Source: Pseudomonas fragi
GTDB lineage: Bacteria; Pseudomonadota; Gammaproteobacteria; Pseudomonadales; Pseudomonadaceae
Direction: 5' to 3'
Assembly: GCF_025426255.1 (NCBI RefSeq)
Contig: NZ_CP104861.1
Location: forward strand, 1,922,001 to 1,986,000
DNA length: 64,000 nucleotides
The notes under the pieces were generated by a model. The model had not been told where the DNA came from, searched no databases, and saw only the letters and a program-made list of their open reading frames with translations. This document shows, piece by piece, positions 1 through 7,393 of the stretch. Numbering within the stretch: the stretch's first letter is position 1; each line of letters begins with the position of its first letter. The position numbers and the translations under genes are program-made.

Positions 1-412
1 ACGCATGTTCATGCGTTACTTCAGCAGCAGTGGCTGCATATTTGGAGATATCGACCGTGCCCAGGGTGCTCATGTCGATCCCGGCACCGGGTTGGAACAC
101 GTTGGCCAGCACCAGGCCGACCAAAATCGCGATGGTGGTAACCACCTCGAAGTAAAGAATGGTTTTAAGACCGATGCGACCGAGTTTCTTCGCATCTCCT
201 ACACCTGCAATACCCACTACCAGCGAAGAAATAACGATCGGGATTACGATCATCTTGATCAGGCGGATAAAGATATCACCGGCAGGTTGCAGCACGTTAC
301 TGATCCACCAGGCCTTTTCGGCACTGAAATGGTTGAGCAGCGCGCCGATTGCAATCCCGAGGATCAGACCGATCAGGATCTGCCAGGCGAGGCTAAGTTT
401 TGCCTTCTTCAT
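1..412 (-). CDS. gltP: Glutamate/aspartate:proton (dicarboxylate) symporter, N-terminal part
   Basis: The reverse strand reads from an ATG at 412 off the left edge of the window, giving about 137 residues without a stop. It starts MKKAKLSLAWQILIGLILGI, then has hydrophobic segments around residues 9-30 and 45-70 and the block FIRLIKMIVIPIVISSL, which is typical of the DAACS (GltP/DctA) inner-membrane symporter family. These carriers take up glutamate, aspartate or C4-dicarboxylates with protons or sodium. The HisHis-containing segment near residue 135 lies in the variable periplasmic loop. A purine-rich AAAGGT stretch lies about 12 bases before the start. Family assignment is firm; GltP rather than DctA is a judgement from the N-terminus only. 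Confidence 0.85.
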   Translation of the reverse strand, partial: MKKAKLSLAWQILIGLILGIAIGALLNHFSAEKAWWISNVLQPAGDIFIRLIKMIVIPIVISSLVVGIAGVGDAKKLGRIGLKTILYFEVVTTIAILVGLVLANVFQPGAGIDMSTLGTVDISKYAATAAEVTHEHA

Positions 413-936
413 ATTATTTTTTTTTTACCTTTACTTCAGTTTGATGTAGTTAGGTGCCCGAACCGGAACGCTCAGCGACCGAAAAGCCTGTGCATCAGCT
501 CCGGATAGGTCGCTCGGAAATCATGCTTAAAGCTCTCTGGCAGACCGTTTAGGCGGCGCGACTATTCCAATGCGCGAGAGCGGCGTCTAATGCTGTAAAT
601 GCCTACCCTATGCAGAATAAGCATGCATTTATCCAAAAAAAGCATAGGCACTGGCTGTTCGAATACGCCATTTCGGGGGGCATAAGTGCCGTACCCCGGC
701 AATTACAGGGGGGCGAGCATTTTTGAATGACGCGATGAGGGGCTGAAGCTGCGGGGGCGGAAAACAGGAAAAGTTAAAAAAATGTGTAATTTAATCCTGT
801 ATTGGCTCGATGGCCGGAGTCCTTTGGCCATGACGGGGGCATCCGATCGGGCGGGACGACAATGACACTGCGGTCATTGCCGTCCACGTCTTTCGAATCA
901 TGGTCTGCGGCCTTGTACAGACCTGAGCCTGGATCT
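413..936. other. Intergenic region, no gene seen
   Basis: This stretch holds the upstream region of the symporter gene (read leftward) and the 3' flank of the glycine-rich gene. Reading frames here are shadows with poor codon use. A 6-bp inverted repeat ATGGCC/GGCCAT (810-815 and 826-831) could be a weak transcript end, but no T-run adjoins it. I see no RNA gene. Confidence 0.5.
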
Positions 937-1368
937 TTAGCGGTGTTTGTTCTTGTTTTTGTGCTTCTTGTTGCCTTTGTGGTGTTTGCCACCCGAGTCA
1001 TGCCTGCTGCCATCGTCGGCAAGATTGTTGCCTATTGCCCCACCAGCAGCTCCACCAAGGCCAGCACCTATAGTGGAGCCGGTTGAACCTCCCAGTTTGT
1101 TACCGATGACCGAGCCACCGGCTGATCCGAGCCCGCCACCAATGGCTGCTTCGGTTTTGTTGCCTCTTGGTGCACCGATCGCGCCACCGGCAGCACCACC
1201 GACTCCGGCCCCAACAGCGGCACCAGTGGCCCCGCCTAACTGTTGCCCGACAATATTACCCAGCGCGCCACCAACACCGCCGCCGACTGCGGCGGTCCCG
1301 TCTCCAGCAGCCATTGCTCCTTGTGCGATCAGGATGCCCAGAGCAAGGGCAGGTAGTGTCATTCGCAT
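937..1368 (-). CDS. Secreted glycine-zipper protein, function unknown
   Basis: A 143-residue protein with a signal peptide (MRMTLPALALGILIAQGAMA, cleavage after AMA). The mature part (about residues 21-115) is almost wholly Gly, Ala, Val and Ile in repeated GxxxG steps (for example GGALGNIVGQQLGGATGAAVGAG and similar), as in glycine-zipper outer-membrane or periplasmic proteins. The last 25 residues switch to a strongly basic His/Lys/Asn tail (KHHKGNKKHKNKNKHR). Glycine zippers are known to pack membrane helices or form oligomers; the basic tail suggests contact with an acidic partner such as LPS or nucleic acid, which is inference. It stands alone, divergent from the lipoprotein gene at 1662. 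No catalytic motif is visible. Confidence 0.75.
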   Translation of the reverse strand: MRMTLPALALGILIAQGAMAAGDGTAAVGGGVGGALGNIVGQQLGGATGAAVGAGVGGAAGGAIGAPRGNKTEAAIGGGLGSAGGSVIGNKLGGSTGSTIGAGLGGAAGGAIGNNLADDGSRHDSGGKHHKGNKKHKNKNKHR

Positions 1369-1661
1369 TGTTATGTTCCTCGGGGGTAGAAATCAGGGCG
1401 CCCAGGAGTTCAGGCATGCCTGAGTATATAGAGGGGTTTTTGAACTCAAAGTTCGATGATGGCGCCAGGCAAAAATTGACAATTATTAGTTGTTCGCAAC
1501 GAGTAACACCTCGCCTCAAACCGTGTTTATTTCAACCTGGAAATAAACCGGACATCTGCCAGCAAAATCGCTCAGGCAATCTGCGCGCCATTCACTCCGG
1601 GGCTTGCACTAAAGCGCTGGAGTTCCCCAAGTCCACACCTTGTTTCAGGAACTGTTGCCCA

Positions 1662-2330
1662 ATGCGAAGAAGTACCTCGCTGCCACTGTTGGCTGCCCTC
1701 TGCGTTTTGCTTACCGCCTGTGCCGGCAAGACCGTCCAGCCTGAAGAGTATTCAGGCTTTCTTGATGATTACAGTCAACTGACGCCAAAGCAGCTGTCAT
1801 CAGGGCAGACCGTTATGTCTTGGGTAAGCCCAGCACTTGAGAGCAAACATTACTCCGGCGTTTATATCGAGCCGAGCCAGTTCTATCCGCAACTGTTGCC
1901 TACCGAACGTGAGCCGCAATCGACACTTAACGCCGTGACTCATTACTACGATGCTGCGCTCAAACATGAACTGGGCAAGGTAATGACAATCGTCGCGGCT
2001 CCAGGCCCGGACACTTTGATTGTCAGGCCCGCTATTATCTCGGTCACGGCTAAAACTCAGAGCTTGAGGTTTTATGAGTTGTTGCCAGTTACCTTGCTTG
2101 CTGCCGGTGTCAGTACGGCTACCGGTATTCGCGACCAGGACAGTGAAATCAGCACCGAAATAGCTGTTGTCGATGCTGCTGATCAGAAGGTTTTGGCGCA
2201 AGTTGTGCGCAAAGGAACGGGCCTGACACTGGAAAATGACAAGCAGGTCATGACCCTGGATGATTTTAAGCTGGTGCTTGATGGCTGGGCCCTTGATATG
2301 CGGCGCGAATATTTATCCAGCCGCAAGTAA
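1662..2330 (+). CDS. DUF3313-type lipoprotein
   Basis: The 222-residue product begins MRRSTSLPLLAALCVLLTAC; the LTAC lipobox predicts processing by signal peptidase II and lipidation at Cys20. The open frame extends further upstream, but this ATG is chosen because of the lipobox and an AGGA 11 bases before it. The mature part has the SGFLDDYSQL start and a long alpha/beta region without catalytic motifs, resembling DUF3313 lipoproteins of proteobacteria. A short hydrophobic segment (LLPVTLLAAGVSTATG, near residue 150) lies inside the domain. Its function is not known. No operon partner: the neighbours on either side are on the other strand. Confidence 0.8.
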   Translation: MRRSTSLPLLAALCVLLTACAGKTVQPEEYSGFLDDYSQLTPKQLSSGQTVMSWVSPALESKHYSGVYIEPSQFYPQLLPTEREPQSTLNAVTHYYDAALKHELGKVMTIVAAPGPDTLIVRPAIISVTAKTQSLRFYELLPVTLLAAGVSTATGIRDQDSEISTEIAVVDAADQKVLAQVVRKGTGLTLENDKQVMTLDDFKLVLDGWALDMRREYLSSRK

Positions 2331-2359
2331 AGGCGGTTACCGGAGCTTTCGCACGTTGA

Positions 2360-3016
2360 TCACCAGTTGATTATCATCGGTAATAACGGGCGAAAGTCAT
2401 GTGTCCGGTGGTGCAAGCCATGGTCGATTTCCAGCGTGATCAAGTGTTCCTCACCTTGAGTGAGTTTGAATCCGTCGACCAGGTTTGCGCTGTTCGCCGC
2501 TGTTGAGGCGCCATGGCAGTGGGGGCTACTAACGTTCACGGATGTGATTTCGTGGAATTCGTTGCGATGCTCGAGTGGTTGCGCTCGGGCTGCCGGAGCC
2601 TGATCGGGCCTTTTGGCAAATGACAGAAAGAACCACATCGGCTCGGACACGCAGGCCGTACCTACATCCACTTTCAGGCCCGCGGGCAAGTAAGTCGGTC
2701 GATAATCCCACGTAGTAAATGTTGGCGCCTGATTGTCTGCGCAAGGTCTAAAACAAATACCGAACGGCGAAACTACGCCATCGGTACACGTCAGCCGTTC
2801 AAAAAGTCGGGTTGGCGCGGTCAGCGGACTTTGTGCCTGAGCCTCATCAGTGAGATGCAGAAGCTCAATAAAGGCATTATGGAAAAAGAACCTTCTGTTT
2901 GCAGTGCCTTGACCGGGATGCACGTTCGGCGTCCCCTCCGAGAGGCCCAGCGACTTCATGGCGTCAGCCGCCTGCTGGTGATCTCTCACGCAAATAAAAA
3001 CATGGTCTATTTCCAT
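2360..3016 (-). CDS. VOC/glyoxalase-like domain protein
   Basis: A 218-residue cytosolic protein. The first strand MEIDHVFICVRD and the following AADAMKSLGLSEG match the start of vicinal-oxygen-chelate folds of the glyoxalase-like (Glyoxalase_3 type) group, in which a His of the IDHV motif binds metal. The FFFHNAFIELLHLTDEAQA block and a C-terminal LITLEIDHGLHH also fit a two-module VOC protein. Enzymes of this fold isomerise, cleave or epimerise small molecules, or bind drugs; the substrate here cannot be told. It is transcribed alone; the small gene at 3157 lies upstream on the same strand, about 140 bases away. Confidence 0.7.
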   Translation of the reverse strand: MEIDHVFICVRDHQQAADAMKSLGLSEGTPNVHPGQGTANRRFFFHNAFIELLHLTDEAQAQSPLTAPTRLFERLTCTDGVVSPFGICFRPCADNQAPTFTTWDYRPTYLPAGLKVDVGTACVSEPMWFFLSFAKRPDQAPAARAQPLEHRNEFHEITSVNVSSPHCHGASTAANSANLVDGFKLTQGEEHLITLEIDHGLHHRTHDFRPLLPMIINW

Positions 3017-3156
3017 CTTAAAACTCCTTTAGCTGTCCTTGGCCTGGTTGCGCCTATCGAAAATGTGCAAGCGCTCTCCCTGTTTCAGTCGCGTGAGCAG
3101 GCACTGATAAATCTCGCAAGGCAAATGCGCCGCAGGGTTAGTGAGGCGCAGGCGGG

Positions 3157-3363
3157 TTACTCGACTTCAAGCGCGGCCTGAATCTGATCCGCATATTTGC
3201 TCAGCCTGCTCAGCTCCGACTGCAGCTGGGTGGCGCTGCTTGAGTTTAAAACTTTGGCCTGGATCAGCGTCAAGGCAGCGGCAACAGCAAGTTCTCGTTT
3301 GATCTGCGGGCTTGCAGCGCCAAAGGCAGTGTCGCCTCTGAGATTTTTGAAGTGCTCAGACAT
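3157..3363 (-). CDS. Small hypothetical protein
   Basis: A 68-residue protein starting MSEHFKNLRGDTAFGAASP. It is mostly amphipathic helix, rich in Ala, Leu, Gln and Ser, and has no signal peptide or metal motif. A purine-rich AAGGAG ribosome-binding site (3366-3371 on the complement) precedes the start, which supports translation. I do not recognise a characterised family; short helical proteins like this are common in pseudomonads. It lies upstream of the VOC protein gene on the same strand. Confidence 0.6.
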   Translation of the reverse strand: MSEHFKNLRGDTAFGAASPQIKRELAVAAALTLIQAKVLNSSSATQLQSELSRLSKYADQIQAALEVE

Positions 3364-3968
3364 GCTGCTCTCCTTGTTATTGATTTGAACCTCAGCATTA
3401 CCGCCAACCGGCCACTATTTCAAGTTCGTGGGGATCAATGGATAAACCGCATCCACCTGCGGTTTGAGAATAACCAGCGCTGTCATCTGTCCTCGCTTCA
3501 ACGCATCGGCCCGCGACATGCCCGCGCATAAAACCTGCAGAAACGATTAACTTGCAACAATGCTTTTAATTCGGACGACCGGTAATTCTTCAGCAGTAAC
3601 TTTTGACAGCAGATATCTGTTCAATCAGGTTCAAACTGACCTTGCGATTGCGCAATCCTACGGCCTATGAATAGAGCGCAGGGATGGCTCCTGTGTAATG
3701 TTTATTGGCTTTTGCCCCACGAAATGTCTACCGGTACAAAGTTTTAACAGTTTGTGCGATGCAGGTAGGCGGGAAGGGTGGGTGGCTTGCGCCAATAATC
3801 TACAAATAAAAGCGTCAAAATAATGGCTCAAAAGCAGGTGTTTTCTCGTTGAAATTAGGGTGATAATCCTGGCTTGTTCAAAATATTGACGATGTCATCG
3901 TGATGCCTTATTTTTAGTGTGGTATGCACGGTCATATGCCGATTATTGCCAGCGCAGGGAGCGTTTTT
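3364..3968. other. Leader region of the cellulose operon
   Basis: Some 600 bases without a credible gene separate the small hypothetical from bcsQ. The right part is AT-rich and carries the promoter described separately at 3886-3914. Such long leaders usually hold operator sites; wss-type operons are known to be under c-di-GMP-responsive and AlgR/AmrZ-type control, but I cannot assign a specific site here. Confidence 0.5.
3886..3914 (+). promoter_or_regulatory. Probable sigma70 promoter of the cellulose operon
   Basis: TTGACG (3886-3891) is followed after exactly 17 bases by TATTTT (3909-3914), a near-consensus housekeeping promoter 55 bases before the bcsQ start. The spacer contains the inverted repeat CGATG-T-CATCG (3891-3901), so a dimeric regulator could block polymerase there. 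Confidence 0.6.
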
Positions 3969-5174
3969 ATGAGTCGTACAGACGACATATCGAATTTATT
4001 CAGCCGGTTCGGAGCAACTTCGGACAGCTATTACGAGTTTGAAAGTCAGTTCGATTACAAAAGTACGCCACCGTCGCTGGAAAAGACGGCTGTGCCGGTC
4101 GAGCAAGTGCCTTTGGCTGCGGCCATAGCACCAGTGGTCGCACTAGTTGCTCCAGTACCGCAATCGGTGCCGCTGGTTGTCGTCTCTCCAGTTGCACAAG
4201 CCACAGCGCAGCCAGCCGTGCCATCAGTGGTTCTTGCTATTGAGCCACCGAACCTGCCCATTCAGGCGCCGTTGATGACTCCTGCGGGCGCCGGCAAACC
4301 GCTGCGCAATTTGCTTGCCGAAGTGGTTCTTGCCCGTCAGACCGGTACGCAGTCCTTGCACAATGAGGCGCTACCGCGCCCACCCAAGTGCAAGGCGCAT
4401 ATCGTGGCGCTGGTTTCGGCCAAGGGCGGGGTTGGCAAAACTACCCTGAGCGCCGGTTTGGCCAGCAGCCTGCGCTTGAGCGGTGGCAAGACCCTGGCCA
4501 TCGATCTTGACCCGCAAAATGCGTTGCAATATCACCTCGGGGTCGAGTCCGGCGTGCCTGGCATGTGCAATACCAACCAGGCCGCAACTGCTTGGGCCAG
4601 CCTGCTGCAACATGGGTTCGAGGGGGTGCAATTGCTGCCTTATGGCGTGCCGAGCAACGATGAGCGTAGTGCTCTGGAACGTGAGATGAGCCAGGATCGT
4701 CATTGGTTGGCCCGGCAATTGGATCACTTGGCGCTGGGCGAAAATGACCTGGTGATACTCGACACCCCAACCGGCCGCACGGCGTATCTGCAGCAAGCTC
4801 TGGACGTGGCCGATCAAGTGCTCGTGGTCACCACTGCCGATGCCGCCAGTTTTATCACCATGGACCAAATGGATCGTTTGCTTGGCGCCGTGGGTGCGCG
4901 CCCGGCATTCTCGGTCTGCAACTATGTGGTCAATCAGTTTGATGCAGGCCGCGAGTTTTCGCGGGACATGCTTGAAGTGCTCAAGCGTCGCCTGGGCAGG
5001 CAACTGCTTGGGGTCATTGCTCGGGATAACACTCTCGGCGAGGCCTTGGCTTACGGCCAGAACCCGCTGGCGACGCCAAGCGCATCAGCCGCCTGCCAGG
5101 ATATGTTGTTGCTCAGCGAGCAGCTCAAGACCAGGTTTCAGACCCCTAGCGCTGTAGAGAGCTCGGCCTCATGA
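3969..5174 (+). CDS. bcsQ: Cellulose operon ATPase BcsQ (WssA-like) with an N-terminal BcsR/BcsP-like motif
   Basis: A 401-residue MinD/ParA-family protein. The deviant Walker A box KGGVGKT is at residues 152-158, followed by the IDLDPQN switch region and VILDTPTG (Walker B area). BcsQ ATPases help place and assemble the cellulose secretion machine at the inner membrane. The first 25 residues (DDISNLFSRFGATSDSYYEF) resemble the short BcsR/BcsP motif, which in other bacteria is part of a separate small protein; a Pro/Ala/Val-rich linker (about 30-125) joins it to the ATPase. The start at 3969 is chosen over one 45 bases upstream because of the GGGAG 8 bases before it. The gene overlaps bcsA by 4 bases (ATGA), implying coupled translation. 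Confidence 0.9.
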   Translation: MSRTDDISNLFSRFGATSDSYYEFESQFDYKSTPPSLEKTAVPVEQVPLAAAIAPVVALVAPVPQSVPLVVVSPVAQATAQPAVPSVVLAIEPPNLPIQAPLMTPAGAGKPLRNLLAEVVLARQTGTQSLHNEALPRPPKCKAHIVALVSAKGGVGKTTLSAGLASSLRLSGGKTLAIDLDPQNALQYHLGVESGVPGMCNTNQAATAWASLLQHGFEGVQLLPYGVPSNDERSALEREMSQDRHWLARQLDHLALGENDLVILDTPTGRTAYLQQALDVADQVLVVTTADAASFITMDQMDRLLGAVGARPAFSVCNYVVNQFDAGREFSRDMLEVLKRRLGRQLLGVIARDNTLGEALAYGQNPLATPSASAACQDMLLLSEQLKTRFQTPSAVESSAS

Positions 5175-7393
5175 GTAAAGCAAGCAGCGAACCCTCAGCC
5201 GAACAGACACGTGCCCAGGGTTGGGCCAAGGCCTTGGCTGATCGTGTGGATCAATGGCCGGTTGCGGCACGTCGTGTGCTGATCATTGGCTCGACAGTAT
5301 TTTGCTTTCTGGTCGGGTTGCTGATCATCACCGCTCCTTTCGAGTTTTACGCGCAGTGCGTGTTCGCCATTGGCTGCTTTGGGGCTGCCCTGGTGTTGCG
5401 CAGAATTCCCGGGCGACTGACCGTTCTGATCATGATCGGCCTGTCGTTGACTGCCTCGCTGCGTTACATGTACTGGCGCCTGACTTCGACCCTGGACTTC
5501 GACGACTGGATCGACATGGCGTTTGGTTACGGCCTGGTACTGGCAGAAATTTATGCCCTGATCGTGTTGGTGTTCGGTTATTTGCAGACAGCCTGGCCGC
5601 TACGGCGCCAGCCGGTATTGCTCAAGGGGCCGCCGAGTGAGTGGCCGGTGGTTGACGTGTTTATTCCGTCCTATAACGAAGCCCTCGATATTGTGAAACT
5701 GACCATCTTTGCCGCGCAGGCAATGGACTGGCCGCAGGACAAGCTGCGTGTTCACGTGCTGGATGACGGTCGCCGCGAGGACTTCCGCGAGTTCTGCGAG
5801 CAGATCAACGTCAACTACATCACCCGTGACAACAACCGGCATGCAAAAGCCGGCAATCTTAACGAGGCGTTGCAGGTCACCAGCGGCGAGTTCGTGGCAT
5901 TTTTCGATGCTGACCACGTGCCCACCCGTTCCTTTCTGCAAGTGAGCATTGGCTGGTTCCTGAAGGATCCGAAACTGGCGATGTTGCAGACACCGCACTT
6001 TTTCTTTTCCCCGGACCCGTTCGAGAAGAATCTCAACACCTTCCGTTCTGTACCAAATGAAGGTGAGCTGTTCTATGGTCTGGTGCAGGACGGTAACGAC
6101 CTGTGGAACGCCACGTTTTTCTGCGGCTCCTGCGCGGTGATCCGGCGCAAGCCCCTGATGGAAGTCGGCGGGGTAGCGATCGAGACCGTGACCGAAGACG
6201 CCCACACAGCGCTGAAACTCAACCGTGCCGGTTACAACACCGCCTACCTTGGGATTCCGCAGGCGGCCGGTCTGGCAACAGAAAGCCTGTCGCGCCACAT
6301 TAGCCAGCGGACTCGCTGGGCGCGGGGCATGGCGCAGATTTTCCGTACCGACAACCCGTTGTTCGGCAAGGGGCTGAACCTCGGCCAGCGCCTGTGCTAC
6401 CTCAACGCGATGCTGCACTTCTTCTATGGCCTGCCACGTCTGGTGTTCCTGACAGCGCCTTTGGCCTACCTGTTTTTCAATGCGCAAATCTTCCATGCGT
6501 CGGGGCTGATGATCATGGCCTACGCATTGCCGCATATTTTTCATGCCAGCCTGACCAACTCCACGATCCAGGGACGGTTCCGTCATTCGTTCTGGAACGA
6601 GGTCTACGAGACCGTGCTGGCCTGGTACATCATGGGGCCGGTGCTGATGGCGTTGGTCAATCCCAAGTTCGGTGGCTTCAACGTCACCACCAAGGGCGGG
6701 ATCATCGACGAAAAGTTCTTCGATTGGAAACTCGCCCGGCCCTACATCATTTTGCTGACCCTCAATATGGCGGGCCTGATCTACGGGCTTGCACGGCTGG
6801 CGATGGGGGAAGAGGGCGCAACCACCACCCTGCTGATCAACCTGGTGTGGACGCTCTACAACGTCATTATCGCCAGTGCCGCGGTGGCCGTGGCCAGTGA
6901 AACCCGACAGGTACGCTCTGAACCACGGGTAGCTGCCAAATTACCGGCGCGCCTGACCCGGGCCGATGGCAGCGTGATTGAAGGTGTTACCCAGGATTTC
7001 TCGCAAAAAGGTGTTGGCTTGCGGTTGCCGCCAGGTGTCAGCGTGCCTCAGGGCGAGCGGGTACAGGTATCGCTGTTCCGCAACCGGCAACTAAGCGTAT
7101 TTCCGGCCGTCATTGTATTCAGCCGTGGCGAATTGCTGGGGGCGCAGTTTGATCCCCTGACTCTGCGACAGCAAAGCGATCTGGTACGCCTGACGTTCGC
7201 GCGCGCCGACACCTGGGCCTCGACCTGGGGCAGCGGGCAGGTTGATACGCCGCTGGCGGCCCTGCGCGAGGTCAGCCTTATCGGTCTGCATGGTATTCAA
7301 GAACTCTTTAAAGCCTCGGCCATGGAAGTGCGCAGCATGCTGCGCCGTCGCCGCGTCGCCCCATCCACGCTGGAAAATGCCCTGGACAAGTGA
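5171..7393 (+). CDS. bcsA: Cellulose synthase catalytic subunit BcsA (WssB)
   Basis: A 740-residue inner-membrane GT2 glycosyltransferase that polymerises UDP-glucose to beta-1,4-glucan and passes the chain through its own channel. Membrane helices precede and follow the cytosolic domain. Catalytic motifs are intact: DDG (198-200), DAD (246-248), TED (341-343, general base) and QRTRW (379-383, acceptor-end binding). The C-terminal PilZ domain keeps RSEPR (582-586, RxxxR) and DFSQKG (609-614, DxSxxG), so activation by c-di-GMP is expected. It overlaps bcsQ by 4 bases and bcsB by 1 base. Everything seen fits an active enzyme of usual length. Confidence 0.97.
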   Translation: MSKASSEPSAEQTRAQGWAKALADRVDQWPVAARRVLIIGSTVFCFLVGLLIITAPFEFYAQCVFAIGCFGAALVLRRIPGRLTVLIMIGLSLTASLRYMYWRLTSTLDFDDWIDMAFGYGLVLAEIYALIVLVFGYLQTAWPLRRQPVLLKGPPSEWPVVDVFIPSYNEALDIVKLTIFAAQAMDWPQDKLRVHVLDDGRREDFREFCEQINVNYITRDNNRHAKAGNLNEALQVTSGEFVAFFDADHVPTRSFLQVSIGWFLKDPKLAMLQTPHFFFSPDPFEKNLNTFRSVPNEGELFYGLVQDGNDLWNATFFCGSCAVIRRKPLMEVGGVAIETVTEDAHTALKLNRAGYNTAYLGIPQAAGLATESLSRHISQRTRWARGMAQIFRTDNPLFGKGLNLGQRLCYLNAMLHFFYGLPRLVFLTAPLAYLFFNAQIFHASGLMIMAYALPHIFHASLTNSTIQGRFRHSFWNEVYETVLAWYIMGPVLMALVNPKFGGFNVTTKGGIIDEKFFDWKLARPYIILLTLNMAGLIYGLARLAMGEEGATTTLLINLVWTLYNVIIASAAVAVASETRQVRSEPRVAAKLPARLTRADGSVIEGVTQDFSQKGVGLRLPPGVSVPQGERVQVSLFRNRQLSVFPAVIVFSRGELLGAQFDPLTLRQQSDLVRLTFARADTWASTWGSGQVDTPLAALREVSLIGLHGIQELFKASAMEVRSMLRRRRVAPSTLENALDK

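Noticed and set aside
5..508. A 167-residue rightward frame at the left edge
   Set aside because: It is the antisense shadow of the symporter gene, whose reverse-strand protein is clearly a DAACS family member.
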